64,000 nt of DNA from Armillaria gallica (Eukaryota > Basidiomycota > Agaricomycetes > Agaricales > Physalacriaceae): contig JBANDB010000007.1 of NCBI GenBank assembly GCA_037576215.1, positions 1,333,001-1,397,000 on the forward strand, in the 5' to 3' direction. The notes below the pieces were generated by a model, which had not been told where the DNA came from, did no database searches, and worked only from the letters and a program-made list of their open reading frames with translations. Below, piece after piece: positions 33,464-46,619 of this stretch. How positions within the stretch are numbered: the stretch's first letter is position 1; every line of letters starts with the position of its first letter. The position numbers and the translations under genes are program-made.

Positions 33464-34884
33464 AAACTGAAACCGTCGATATTGATCAACCGATCTGCTA
33501 CAGCAAACTAACTGATACAGCTCAGGTATATTGTAATAAACATAAACTAATCTACCTCAGCAGCTCGTGATAACGATGAGACGTGTACAATGAAGAGGAT
33601 GAGGTACTGTGAGATAGGAATGATGGTGTACAGAAAAACTGGAAAACTGGAAAACTGGATTTATTGGCCCCCTTTGCTGATACAGCTCAGTCAAATAAGA
33701 GCAAACTAATCTACCTCAGTAGCTCATTGTAAGTAATGGTACAAGTATCGAAGGCAACAGTTAGGACGACAAGATAGGAAACCATGACGTTATGGCTATC
33801 CCGGTCTGACGTGGGTGTTATAGTCTATTTCTGTACTTGATGCCATGACGAGTTTTTCCCGAATGGCATGAACTTTATCTTTGCCCCACGCATTCAGGTT
33901 GAAAGAACCTGGAAGACAAGAGAGACGGAGAGTCTGTATTTCTCCAGGATACCCTCATATGCTGACAACACGAATTCTTCTAAATGTTGCATAGTTTAAC
34001 CGTGTTGCTGATTATTTTCTTGTTTCCATGGATGTACTGGCACAGGTTCTTTTACACGAATTTATAGCCGTCAGTCACTCATGATGCTCATCGATCTGTA
34101 TTCACTCCCAGCAACCGCCAGTAGCTTCTTTGTCTCTTTCCAAACCATCAGTACAGACGTATCAGACCACTGAAAGTCTAGACTCTGAAACTAGTAGAAC
34201 TTGGTCATTGCAGGGTCAAAGAGCCATAACCATTACACATCTAGACACGGACCCATTAGTCTGATTTCCGTATACAATTATTTTTTGCATCTTACACGAA
34301 GGAAGAGCATTCAGGTACCTGCATGTAATCGACATTTTGGCACTAGATGCCTCCGCTGTCGAAAGACCCAGCTAGAATTGGAAGGAAGATTATCTTTGGT
34401 CATGGATATCAAAAGGAGGTAAAGTGTACACCCAATCGAGATCCCTTTTCATGAGAAAGCATCAACACTTTGATGAACTTTCGATGATATTTACTATGAT
34501 GACGATTGAGATTGCAAATTACGTTGGATGAAGCGCATAATTTTGGAACTGAATTTCACATGGCGGGTTTGGATAAGGTTCTTCAATCACCTTCATTTGA
34601 TGTGAAACAGCGATGTCTGCATTAACGCTTTCCGCAGTTACTGTCAAGAGACTCCATTCAGGTATGCTTCTTTCTGTATTATTAGAATGGACCGTACATA
34701 CTCGTGTAATCTTCAAGTACGATGGATCCCGAGTACCAACGTGTATCGAATCCTGTAAATCTGTGGTCATTGAATTGTAGAATCCCGTGCAACTAGGGCT
34801 GATGGAGTTTGAGGCTGTGGGGGGGGAGGGTTAAATATGGAGCGATATGACATGACATGGCTAAATCCCACATCTTCGAGTCAA
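33464..34884. other. No gene supported; short tandem repeats
   Basis: AAAACTGG occurs three times in tandem at about 33636-33660. Two related stretches containing AACTAATCTACCTCAG lie at about 33545 and 33705. Other frames are unsupported. Confidence 0.45.
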
Positions 34885-37453
34885 TATGCCTGCTCTCCCT
34901 CTTGGGCAATCAACAGCCTTCAGTCGTAGCGGAAGGATGATCGCAATAACCAAGTGTTATCAACAAATGGGTAAGTCTTCAACTCCAAAAATAACCTTTA
35001 ACATGTATATGAACAGGTTTCCTTCTTCCATTCTCAGATATCCCTGACTTTGAGATTGTGCAATCTGCCGACAAAAGCGGTTCTGTGGGATCGCAATCCG
35101 AGGAACTTCTATCCAATGCTGAAGACGAAGCAGACCTTCCTATGTCATCACCCTCGCTGAGGACAATAGATCCTATTGAAGGTATGTGCATTTGTGTACA
35201 TTTTGAATGCCTCAACTCACTCGTACTCCTCAGATGTGGAGACACCTGCACTTGACGAGGATACCAGTGAGAATGTCCTTGGCTATGTGTGACTTCATTT
35301 TACTCATGAAGACCTCATGCTCAGTTCAAGAGGAGGAGGAGGAGGAGGAGGAGGATCTGAGCGATGATGAATCCAGTATCCTCCTGAGCTCTCCGGTTTT
35401 TCAAGGTCCGATAATGGAAGCGGAAGGTCTGTTTTCTTGATCCATAACGTTAAATGATCTGAGCTTGGCGGCTTTGGCGTTCTTAATTCAGCAGATATCA
35501 GCAATGAAGAGGACGCCATGGGTGAAACCCCATCTGTGCTCTAATTGTGTGTTTTCGTCGCTGATCTATACATTTAGACTTGGAGGCTATGTTCGATACT
35601 CTGTGGGGCGGAAATGGGCCCATCTCCCATACACCTCTGCGTGTTCGATGCACACTCTCACGCACAATACCGGGAGCGATATCTCTGGCTGCCCATGGTC
35701 TACTTGGTGAGTCCGTTTGAAGTTCCTCAGAAAGGAATTTTTTACTGGGACATATCAATAGAACTCCAAAATGCCTTTTGGCACCTGGATAGTGAGAATA
35801 CCCAACAGAGGCCTGGTGAGCTGACACTGAATGTTTCTGGAAGTCAGCAAGATATACAAAACCGGGAAGAACGTGTTCCACTTGCAACTCTCATGGAAGA
35901 GGATATCACGCCAGCGCCAGTTCCGCAAACAGTCAGAGGCAACACTCTGTCGAGGAGCCCACCGGCTCACAAGTTCGACATATTCGAAGACACAGGCAAC
36001 AACATAGAAATAGATGCTCGAAATATACCTGATCAACGTCATGTCACTGTACCAGTGTAGGTCTCCTTGTTCTCGTCAATGTATGCGATTATAAATGTTG
36101 ACCTTATGCCATGTTAGGATGATGGAGTTCAACGTCATGGTCAGTTTCGGGAGACCGGATGGTCGTGTGGGTGCCTGTGTGGAGCAAAATATGACCCATT
36201 CTAGTTCAGGAGATCATCTCAACCTTCGTCTGACCTTCAGTGAGTCGTGTAGCTCCAGCCGGGACAAATGGTCAATTTCACCATACACGCCATAGAATCA
36301 TTGCTCGATTGTTGTAGGCAACGTGCCAATCCGACCGGAAGACTCATCGATAGCCTGTTAGCACAGGAAATTCGGTATTTTGTCACGACTAACACTAGGC
36401 TGATGACACTCTCTCAGGTGGGTGAGGATCCTTTGGCACAGCTGTCATATCGTGAAATAGGGACCCTTGAAGACATCATAAATGGGTGGAGTGGCGAAAC
36501 ACCAGCTATGCCATGCATCTCTTGCCCTGAAAAGGATATCATAGACGGAGACGCCGAGCGGAGGCTCCCTTGCTTCATGCTTTACATCGTGCCAACTGTA
36601 CATTTGTTTTCTTTCTAATTTTTCTACATCTTGGCAAATACAGATGATTGTTTGCTGCAGTCTTGGAACATCCTGGAGTCGACAACTGTCCAAGCGACGG
36701 TTGCTGAGAGTGCAAATGCTGTAAGTCAATTCTTCAGAGTCGCTAAAACCTACGCTGTATTCACATTAGGATTCGCTGCAGATAAACCATCCACCATCTC
36801 CTCTCAATGTGAACCATGGTCCCAGCGCACAGAATGGCAATGTGAGTGCGTTCTGTTGCCCTTACCTGCTCGGCTTACTGACTTGACTGTCCATTCAGCA
36901 TATCCATTCAGTGCCAACTGTTATCTGCCCCACTGAACCCATTGAATGGGCCTGCTGGGACTCGAGGTTCACATCAATGATAGATCTGTTGGAGAAATTG
37001 GGTACGAAATCCTGGAACAGTTGTTACAAGAGGTTTGCAGCAGTGAAGGCTTCTATTGCAATCACCTTCAACCTGGGTTATCTCCGCTACGGCAGGGGAT
37101 TCAACCAATGCCTCAAGCCTGTGCAAGAATGGATGGTCGCTCGGACGTCTAGCAGAAACATCCTGTACCTGTGGATCAAGGTTAGCACCTTTCAAAACTG
37201 GGTTTCCTCGTTATGGTCCAGTGTGGAAGGAATATTTCGCCGTCTAATGGAGAAGAAGATGAACCAGAGTCTGCAACATGAGGAGAAGCTGTTATATGAC
37301 AATGTTCAGCTCTGGTACACATTCCAGCTGGAAGAAGCTATCGAAGGCAGCTATGAGCCTACGACAAGCGATATGCTTGTCTTATCATCGACTTTGTCAT
37401 ACGAGAGAGTGTCAGAGCTACTAGTGACGCAAAGATGCATTGAGTCTCTGTGA
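34885..37453 (+). CDS. Large multi-exon gene Y, apparently intact, unidentified
   Basis: A chain of exons with regular short introns can be read from ATG 34885 (MPALPLGQSTAFSRSGRM) to the stop at 37453. The N-terminal third is acidic, with a run of eight Glu (35328-35355) and many Ser/Asp. Next come LEAMFDTLWGGNGPISHTP and, after a GTGAGT...CAATAG intron, ELQNAFWHLDSENTQQ. A conserved core follows: MEFNVMVSFGRPDGRVGACV, LPCFMLYIVP and EWACWDSRFTSMIDLLEKLG, ending with NWVSSLWSSVEGIFRRLMEK. The exon joins switch reading frame exactly where needed, which supports them. No domain is recognised; acidic Ser-rich N-terminus suggests a nuclear or regulatory protein. A broken copy lies at 54014-55517. 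Confidence 0.7.
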
Positions 37454-40278
37454 GGGACTGCAATTTAGCAGCTGCCGTTGGGGGTTGCATCCAAAATTGT
37501 GATAGAATGGTTTCGAGTCCTGGTTCAGTCTGGGTGGTGGTGCTGTTTGATTCCCCTTCCTTTTTTGGATACTGTCATGTGACCATTTATTTTTACACCT
37601 GCTTATACATCATTCGGTGAATTCTTGTATACCTGTTTGAGCCTTGATGCTCAAATTGCCTCTTCGCTGTATGTCACTTTTGCCTTTGCATCCTCGGTAT
37701 TATTCTCTGGTTATGGCATGCTTACGCTGCATCTTCACCTCTAATAGCTCACCTTGCACTTCAAACTCATTCTCTGCCCATCTACTGTCATTGGCATTCA
37801 CTTCCGCATATTGTCCGTTATGGTAAAAGAAACAGCCAGAAACCCTGGTAGATGCCAGATTGCAATCAATTCTGAACCTAAACAGTGATGCCTGACAACT
37901 GTGAGTGCCTGTGCCGCTCGACTTACATGAGATGGACAGGCACTGCAACAGAAAAGATGAAGGTAAGCATTCCCATCATTGTGATAGAGATCAACATACA
38001 ATGGTATTTTAAAAAAAGTCAAAACACTACATCGTCGACGGTAGAAAGGTGAGACGGAAGAAACGGTCCCTGTTCGAAAAGAATACTGGCCTTAAGGCTT
38101 CCAGAATGGCAACATACTCGGAGTACATTTGTCTGTTGTGGCGGCATTGGGGAAAACATTGACAAAGAGGGGGGATGCAAAGGCATTGAAGTGAAGAACA
38201 GGCAAGTATGGAGGACTACTTGTAAACTAGACTCAACAAATTGGAGGATATGTCGATGAGACGTAAATTCGCAGGGACCTTGCACCTCATGGGAATTTGA
38301 ACAACATCCCCAAGGACAAGTTTGGGGCGCTGGGTCTCTGGCTAGTCGTTAGAATGAAGAGACTACATCAAGATGGTATTCACTTAACAGTGTTATCATC
38401 TGGGATCCCGAGTGACCAGAACATCTGCATAACATAGCTTTTGAATAGAGTTCATAGTGCGACTCATAGTGAAATATGATACAAGTGGATGAGTTCCTGG
38501 CCAAGCTTAGCATGATTTCCGTAACTCACCAGGCATTGAAGATGGCCTGTAACACAATAAGTTCTAGCTAGCAGGAACACCACAGCGAGAGACAAGTTGG
38601 CTGTAGATGGGTTCGGGTCACCAAGGGGTATCCTACATAGATCTGTTGACTTGTTTGCCTTGCCAAAAAAGCATACAGGTAGAAAAAGCAAGGGAGGAAG
38701 CAGATCATAGATCATAGCCACGACAAATAACAAACTGCCAAAACCTTAACGATGTCCAACCACGTCAGAGGGTAGAAAAGATAAAAGATGGTAATATGAA
38801 CCTCCAAATATATAAAAGCATGTACGCTTAAGGCCTTGGTAGATTCTTAGGCGGATGGGTGATGTCATTCTTGCCGTTCTGTGTCCGACACCTGATAAAT
38901 ATGGAATCAGAATCTAGCTTTCTCTGATACTCTGAGACGAGGGAGAACCTCAAGAGTGTCCAGTTCATGCCAGTCCAAATGGATGATTTCTAGGCAAAAG
39001 GGTTGATCTTACAGTTCGAGGTGCAGTTAGCCTACCTCTGCTGACTTGGTCTTAGTAGACCGCCTTTTGTCTCTTCAATGTGGAGCAAAAGGAATTTCAA
39101 TGGGTTACGGAATAACCTCAAAATCCCAAACTAGCCCGGTATCTTCGGCCCAAGGGAGCGGTAGCTGACAGGATGATCCAGTACTGCACCATTACTGCGA
39201 GAGTGAGTTTCAATAAGGACATGAGAAGAAGATTGCTCCTTTTTCTCAGTAATTCCACTAAGCAAGAGATTTCAAGTCTAACTGAAGAGGTCTTTTGCTG
39301 AGTATTCGAGAAGCCATCAGAGAGGAAAGTTTGAGCTAGTTTAAGCATCTCTATTCTTGCTTTATGGAATTGATTTTCCATGGACTGTGATGGATAGAAT
39401 TTCGCGTCTTAGAGGGATTAATGCTACTGCAATAGCTTAAGTGATGCTTCAAATAATCTTCTAAACCAGACTCAACCACCTGTATCCTGAGCAGGAATTC
39501 GGAGCCAGACTCATACACAAGAACACGAGTTTACTGAGCTGCTAATAGACTTCCCAAAAATACCAGAGGACTCGGTCTTGTCACACATGCATTGGCCTGC
39601 TACTTCATTCTACAGCATTCAGTGGTAGGAATGGTCTTCCAAATTAGTTTCGGCCTTCTGTATAGACTGGTATATGATAAGATCCCTCTCTTATTGAATT
39701 GTTGAAATTTCGTGTTAAATTTTCCTGGTGGTTGCTGAGACAACTTTGTGCCATTTGGGACATGTTCCTAGGACAAGTTTGAGTTACCGCTTGGCAGAGC
39801 CAGGATCAAATTGAGATGTTTGTGCTGCCAGTGGAGAGTGAAATATGTGGTCTTCTGACTGGTAGAAGGAAATTACCACTGAAGAAGACTGGTTGAGTGC
39901 TAGCAAATATTCCACTGGCACTGCAGAGTAATGTCCTGCATCGAGTTCACGATAAATTAATCATGTCAATAGTCATCACCGTTGTTCATTTGAGTGGTTG
40001 AATTTCAAGGTGGTATTGGTAATGAGCGAAAAATAGGAATGTTTTGTAAGGAATCTAGTGTGTAATCGAGGCATACGTTTCATCCGGCAAGTGTAGCAGA
40101 AATAACATGTACCTGGACAGTACACCAAACATCGTGTTGAGATGACATCGTAGACCATTTCACAAATGATCCTGTTCTATTGAATCTGGCACTTGAAAGA
40201 AATTACAACACCTTTGATTTATACAAAGACCAAAATTAACTTCGGTACACGGGTATGTAGAGTATGGTTTCAAACCAA
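37454..40278. other. Long stretch without a supported gene
   Basis: About 2.8 kb between the end of gene Y and unit C. Short frames occur on both strands, but none has a sister copy in this window, a splice chain or a motif. In the right arm the same interval between gene Y and the beta relic has shrunk to about 200 bases. Confidence 0.45.
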
Positions 40279-40398
40279 ATTTATTGATAATAAACTAGTT
40301 TACATGAAATGGTTGTACGTAGTGTAGGCCGACAATGCATCATCCCCTAAACCCGCAGTACAGTACTTCATTCGTTCAAATACATTACATGTGCATAT

Positions 40399-40887
40399 TC
40401 ATGCAGTCTCCCTGAACAGTTCCCTATGAAGTAGATAAATTCATTAACTTGAAGTTCAGGACAAGGCGCGAGGAAACCACTTACAACTCGTCCCCAAAAT
40501 AGACGTGGTCGCTGTGATTGTAAAATATCCTAGGCAACAGAATCCTTCCCAACACAGTCCGGCATCGATGGGCTCACGAGGGATCCAAGAGTCAGGACTT
40601 TGAGTTTGGCCAAAGTGAACGGACCCGAGCAATACACAGTCTGCGTCGTATAGCTTGAGAGTTTTGTGCGGATGTTCATCGGTGGCTTGGAGATAGCTAG
40701 GACCGGGTGAGACGGTGACAAGGAGGTGCTCACGAGCTCACCGGACGGAGAGATGCCCATTGCAACCATCCAGCGCTCAATGCAGCTGGTAACTGAGAGC
40801 AGTAAGACACGCGAGAATGTCGGCAAGGACATCAGCGGTCCAAATGACGAGCTCGCTCTCGTGAACGGTAATGTAAATCTTGGCCAT
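40399..40887 (-). pseudogene. Beta gene copy C, nonsense plus 16-bp deletion
   Basis: Codon 37 is TGA as in copy B. In addition, exon 2 has lost 16 bases between two ATCGAT sequences (present in A and B as ATCGAT...ATCGAT), leaving one, which shifts the frame. The TATA box is conserved at 40999-41005 and the leader intron is still recognisable. Confidence 0.8.
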
Positions 40888-40998
40888 CGAGAACTTATAA
40901 CAAAATGATTAGCATCTGTCCATCATGGGAGAGGACACTCACTTTGAGTAGAAAATAACCAAAGAGGTTGAGAGGTCAATCGGGCCAAAGCGTTGGGA

Positions 40999-41005
40999 TT
41001 TTATA
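40999..41005 (-). promoter_or_regulatory. TATA box of beta gene, copy C
   Basis: TTTTATA on the plus strand, that is TATAAAA on the coding strand, about 118 bases upstream of the ATG as in copies A and B. Confidence 0.55.
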
Positions 41006-41899
41006 GGACCCAGACCAAATTCTGGGTGGGCAATTGAACCTCAAATGGTATTTGGGGGCTTAAAAGAGCAGAGGCTTGAAGATTTGCCTATCGCTTGTGC
41101 ATCTGGGGGATTAAAAGGGTAGGAAGGTCTCTATTTTTCACGAAGGAGGGAGGGAGAGAGGAAACGATAGGATACTTAAGCGATGAGGAGGACGGCGAAA
41201 TCCTGCAATTGGTACTCAAACAGAATGGAGATATCATGCTGTTGCTAACAGGTTTCATTGTGAACACGATGCTAGATGAACTACAAAGTCATTATCAGTA
41301 TTGTACTACTTGGCTATAGCCAAAACAATACGTACTTACATTTGTCATCTGTTTGTCTCGAGCATTGTTCTAAACAAACGATATCTTGAACTGCAGAATT
41401 AGCCTAGGCATCCCGGAGCGAAACAAAGACAGACAAGTACAAGAGGACATTCACATAAGATCGCATTAGGCGTGAAAGACTGGGCCAAGCCATCTGACTG
41501 AAAGAGTCAGACAACCAATACATTGATGACAGAGGAACATGCCACACAGGTATCTTCACAGGAGAAAGCTTCTTACGCTGAAATGATTGCAAGGCATGCC
41601 ATTCCCACACATTACTGTTGGGAAGAAAGAAATGGAAAACCAAGGTCACGGTGGTGGTGGTGGTGGTGGTAGTGGAGATGATTGTAATGAGCCATGTGGA
41701 TCAAAGTCCCAAACAGGATTTTTGTAAGTAACCGACCACTGACAGGCACAGCCTCCTGTCAATCTCTCTCCCTCCTTCTGCTGCAATCCTTCTGCTTTAG
41801 CTCGACAGTAATGTCTAGCTTAGACCTGCTTAGACATTGTCAGCAGAGACGTGCACTCATTGGACTACATAAACATGTCTGACCCTGTGCTCTCTGGAT

Positions 41900-42136
41900 C
41901 TAATCTCCTTGATTCTTTTTTTGCTGTTCTTGGTATGGACTGACTGTTCCAGGTATGATTGTGAATGTATTGCATCTGGGCTCATGCATATTCTCTTTGC
42001 AGCCCTGTAGTATTCTTTGTGCCATCAACACATGACCAATAAAGTCTATATCATTGGGATCAGAACATGCACAGCCTTCACCACCAAAGGTATACGCCCT
42101 TCCAAACTTCTCGTGAACATGCAAACATGCAAACAT
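41900..42136 (-). CDS. Alpha frame, copy C (unidentified)
   Basis: Same frame as in A, B and D, with three GTTTGCAT octamers in front. Substitutions relative to B are few and the frame is kept. Protein status unproven. Confidence 0.35.
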   Translation of the reverse strand: MFACLHVHEKFGRAYTFGGEGCACSDPNDIDFIGHVLMAQRILQGCKENMHEPRCNTFTIIPGTVSPYQEQQKKNQGD

Positions 42137-42529
42137 GCAAACGGCGTGCGTCTGTTCGGTAAGGGTTTTCTGTCATTGCAAATCACCTTTTAGTATCTGA
42201 CCAATGCTTCTCCACATTCAGGGTCAACAAACCATATCCCCTTGTCAGGTTGTGGTTTACTGAGCATGTTTCCAGCGAACATATCACCGTGGCCTCAGCG
42301 TTGTGCATGAGAAAGGTGGCTGTAGAGGACTGAAGTTTTGAACGAGATGGCACCCTGCCTCAATGTTGACTTGGTATGATTGGCCGATTCTTAGTGCCGT
42401 ACAAATGTGCTGAGTCTCCATATAGTCAGATATTACTTGGATGGCGATGAGGAGATCATGGGCACATGGGATTGGCATTGTAATTCTGTAACTACTGACT
42501 CATTGCTTTCTCCAGGACTGTTGCATCAA

Positions 42530-43168
42530 GCCTTGTTGATTGTCAATATTACTGGATGCGTGCAACCTTGTTAGCAGAACTGCTCACAAACCGAAGCTAT
42601 GTTGGACATGTAGGTCCGAGTCATATTTTCCGGTGATGGAAAACCCAAAAGCGATGCCTGTTTCCCCAGCTCCTGAAACAACCTTGCAAGCTTGATGAAG
42701 TGCGCCATGTGGTAGCGATATGCTTAGATGACACGTGAGAGCAGATCACATGCCTACTAATTTCATATTTGGAGGTTTTGTCTCTCAAATGATATGAACC
42801 CTGCTTAGGAATGGAGATCGATGGAGGCAGAAGTGATGTGCCTGTGCATGCTGTCTGGTAGGCAGCTCTTTCTTTTGCCCTCGACGATACTACTGACTGA
42901 TGGGTTTATCGGGAGTCTCATTCCTTGTGGACACATCGTCTGCGTGTCTTGCAAGTTCAAGAAGTTACAGAATGCTGATGAGACTGTGCAACTTGCATGC
43001 ATTACTTGTGAATCTGTAGTCACCCAGTGACCTATACGTGCAAGTATGGTCGAGAATGTCATCAAAAGGATTCTACGTGTCAACGACAAAGAACGGAGAT
43101 GGTACAAAGAGGAGGCTCGAGGCCAAGTGTACATTGGGGATCACAGTTGGAGTCTGTTTTTCAAATGA
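42530..43168 (+). pseudogene. RING-finger gene, right arm copy
   Basis: Inverted sister of 24419-25382 that has lost its 5' exons. It keeps the helical exon (DEVRHVVAICLDD, then TGA where the left copy has CAA). It also keeps LIPCGHIVCVSCKFKKLQ and CITCES in frame, so the zinc ligands CGH..C..C and C..C are intact here, unlike in the left copy. After VVTQ comes TGA where the left copy has AGA. The last exon ends HSWSLFFK at 43168. The two copies are thus dead for different reasons. Confidence 0.75.
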
Positions 43169-44048
43169 TATGTAAACCAATGTTTCCGCATTTTTCTTGC
43201 ATTGAGTTGTCTCAGCTATATTTGAGAAGTACATTGAACTAAAATAATGACCTGAGGCCCAGTGTGGTTCACTTCCGGCAGACCAAAGTTCCTTAGCGAA
43301 AAAAATAATACATTAATGTAGTCTTTCAGAAGCAAGTGCCAACATTAAAGTACTGTCGCACTGGGTTATGGAAAAAGTCTAGCGGCACAGATCACTGTTG
43401 TGTGGATCACGCGACAGTTGCTGAAGTCATGACTGTTGCGAAGTCGTCACTGTCATGGTCACCAAATGCGACTTTCCCCACGCCACCGTGACATCACTTA
43501 CCCAGGGACCAGAAGGCCAACTCGGACCAAATATGACAAAGCAGTCAGGGTCAGAGTCCTAAACTACATCACATGTAGCTTCACAGCCACAGAGTCATGA
43601 TCAAGGTTATTTGCACAGCCGGCGACTGTCATGGCTGCCCCGAAGTGCTGCAACTGGATGTTGTGAGCTTGCAGAGGCAGCGCACATAGGGTGCTGACTA
43701 AGCAAACGAGAGATTGTCTCAACTCTCTCATTTGCAGTCAGCACCGTCTGCGTCCCCAAGTTCTGCAACCAACCTTGACTTCGGTCCAAGGTCGGGTGAC
43801 CATACACCACTGGTGCTGCAAACTCGGCACGGAATGTTCCCACGCAACCTATTTCCTGGATCTACCAAGCCGTCCAAATGTCATCTTCTTTCCTGAAGCC
43901 CAAATCTTCCACCCAATCTCATATCTGACAGGTATTATGGGTCGCATATCTCTCACATACTTGTTCCTCACTAGAATCTTCAACCAGCTTCAGATTCAGA
44001 GACAGCCTCTACTTAATCTGTGCCGAGTGTCAGACCTCTTTTGGGTAC

Positions 44049-44096
44049 GACAGTAATGTCGACCGTTCCTGCCTTGACATGGTTGGCAGTACTGCC
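44049..44096. repeat. GACAGTAATGTC motif, right U arm
   Basis: GACAGTAATGTC at 44049-44060 followed by GACCGTTCCTGCCTTGACAT and then GGCAGTACTG. It is the reverse complement of the left-arm motif with a few changes (GACATGGTT for GACATTGTC). Confidence 0.5.
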
Positions 44097-44415
44097 TAGG
44101 CTTCTTAGCTGTTAGTGCCTCTGTTCATTCTAGCCGAAACACCACTCAGAATTTTACTGGTATAGCTACGGACTACAGTGAGTCACTGATAATCTGTTGC
44201 ATTGCCTGGATTAACTCCCACCAGATCGCCGTCAGCATGGTTCAAGGCGATGCTGTTGAAACCGCATCCACTTCACTACCATGGTACTTATGTGTTCTGT
44301 TTATAATACTATTCTTCGACATCCTTATACTTGGATAGTTCCGCTGCATGTACCCCGTTCTTTGAAACATAGTAGCGATACAAACACAAAAGGTAGCAGC
44401 CTCTATAATACATGC

Positions 44416-45701
44416 CTAAAACATCTCGTGATTGTAATTGGTCTTCTCCATCATCAGCTTCATCTTGCAGTGACTCGCAGAAGCCTTTGTCTCAAACAAA
44501 GCTGAAAATGCAGCGGAATATAGTTCTACCGCAACTGTATCATGATATGAATGCCAGTGGATATGTACCTGCCAGAGATTGTTGTAGGCTGACTGCCTGA
44601 TGATACAGTCAGTTACTTTGTCTAGTTCACGGATGGTGCAGCTGAGAGGATAGTCTTCGCTGATAGGGAGAATATGGATGTGGCATGTCAAAGCATTCAG
44701 CTTTGGTGACTCAAGGTTGCTAAAGAACTCCCCAATGTAATACAGATCTGTGGGTGAACTCCGTGCTGACACCATCAAATCCAACAGCTCCGGCACTGCC
44801 AGTTCTAGGTAGATGTTCCATGCTTGGAGTGGGTGTTCTATAATCCTTCAGTAACACATTCCTACATGCAGGAAGGAACAGACACACCCAGAGCCAGTGT
44901 AAGGCTGAGAAGTGAGTTTCGGTTCACCTGAATAAGTCTACTTCCTTGATACCAACCAATTTCTCCAGTCATGGCTATTCTGAACCTGCTCAGATTTGCT
45001 GCATTTCACAACCAAGACAGGAGATGATTCCCGTCCTCACCCGCCCAACCACCCCAAAAGTGGTGGAAGTCCACGCTGCCCCACACATGGCTACAGTCGA
45101 CATCCAACGACACAAGTGACGCTGGAAGAGTCAAAAACGGCTCAGTTGCAGCAAAGCCTGAGGTCGTTGGGACAATGGTCATTCCTTGTCCAGCGATCTT
45201 GAGTCCTTCGAGATTGGGTAGGGCTTGCATAAGGTTAGCCAGCCCTGGGAAACCAAGGGTACATTGTTCCAATGTGACTTCACGTATGGCCAGGTAATGG
45301 GGTATATCATCTGTGTGTTTGTCAAGCTCCGCCCCTATGAGTGTCAGCGCCGTAACCCTCTCCAGAGTGACCAAGACTTGGGCAAGCACATCCGCTTGAA
45401 CCCTGTACATGCTCCATCTCAGGGTCCGCGCCCTCATGCGCTTCCTCTCCGTCTTTTCATCGCCCTTTCTGAACAGGCTTAGTGCTGCCTCTGGAGTGAT
45501 CGCAGCTCCACAATCGTCTGTGTCCTGGTCATCGATGACTACTGTTTGGTCTGCAATTCTCCCCACGAGATCAGAGAAATCTCGAGAGACATTACCCAGC
45601 ATGTCCACCATGGGAGGCTCGTCTCTGCATACTTCATCAAATACTAGGCCCAGCACATCGATGTTCAATTGCTGCACTTTGTTGTTAGCGCTTAGGTTCA
45701 T
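44416..45701 (-). pseudogene. F-box-like gene, right copy
   Basis: Starts MNLSANNKVQQLNIDVLGLV and is open for about 230 codons, longer than the left copy. It has LERVTALTLIGAELDK, LMQALPNLEGLKIAGQ and LVSLDVDCSHVWG. It then hits TGA in LLSWL-TGA-NAANLSR where the left copy has TGG (Trp). The second exon begins near PELLDLMVSARSSP and ends TNYNHEMF. So it lacks both left-copy stops and has its own. A recombinant of the two copies would be close to open, which implies that the duplication happened before either died. Confidence 0.75.
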
Positions 45702-46619
45702 GACTCTCAAGGAAAGCTTACCATCATGATTATAGTCTTGTCTGGAAAAAGAGGCGATGGCTTTCAGCTGCAGAAGATGGATAGCAAAGGCATCGTCTTT
45801 ATATTTTTTACACGTGCAGGGACGCGAACGAGGCGACCTACGGTGATTCCCCTTTTGAGATATCCTCCGATTTACAGGGTGTGCTGATCTCCCGAAAAAT
45901 GAAGGGTCGACAGGTCCCCTGGACCTTGCTTCTTTCTAGGGTCCAAATGTTCAGGGTCGATCGGAGTCTGAGTGTACTCATCAAAGCAATATTGCTGTAT
46001 TTTCAACGTTGTCACCTGGCCAGCCAACAGGACCAAGGTACTTATTCTAGATAGCGTGTCGACCAAAGTTTCGGGTTGGCTTTCCAACGACATTGGGGAA
46101 TTCCACTGATTTAGAAGCAGAGCCAGCCACGTCGCTGAAATCAAGACTTCAAGAATCCCATGGTGTTTGCCACGATAGCCCTGATTGGTCTAGGAACAGC
46201 TACCCATTCCAGGAATGAGGCAACGAGTGGAGCTACCATTCCGTTTTAATCCCTAATCAGAACAAACAAATAAGGGCAATCGTTTCTTTTCTGTTTGTTC
46301 TTGTTACCAATGAAGAGGTCGGACTGTCGTCAGTTTTAGACCCCGCAAGTGTCGTATGTTCTTCTAACAGGAAGATTCCAGGTTCTGCTGCCCTATTTCT
46401 GCCGACCTTTCATCTATGCCAGTTGTGTAGTTTATTGATGCTCGTATTTTTTTTTTTTTCAAACAACAGGAATGGACTCGAGTTAGGTGAGTCTGTTGGT
46501 TAAATGTATGCCAGCCAGATGCAGTGTTGCTGCTGCATATGAATCCGCTGGACAGTGGAAGGTCGTGTCCAAATATATGATCTGAGCATACTAGGTCCCA
46601 TTCATCATTTACTTGTGCA

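Larger units (their letters stand above)
40279..42440 (-). repeat. 2.4-kb repeat unit, copy C (inverted)
   Basis: Reads as the reverse complement of copy B. It ends about 240 bases short of B at the alpha side (after ATTACTTGG), next to the truncated right RING pseudogene, so a deletion took the start of the unit and the RING 5' end together. Confidence 0.9.
42530..46590. repeat. Inner right arm U (inverted)
   Basis: Reverse complement of 21455-25400, with RING, motif and F-box-like genes in mirrored order. The motif GACAGTAATGTC is at 44049-44060. It is followed on its outer side by a zinc-finger gene region that is absent from the left arm. Confidence 0.85.

Noticed and set aside
37505..37530. 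GGTTTCGAGTCC resembling a tRNA B box
   Set aside because: No matching A box or cloverleaf could be placed around it, and the box has an extra T.
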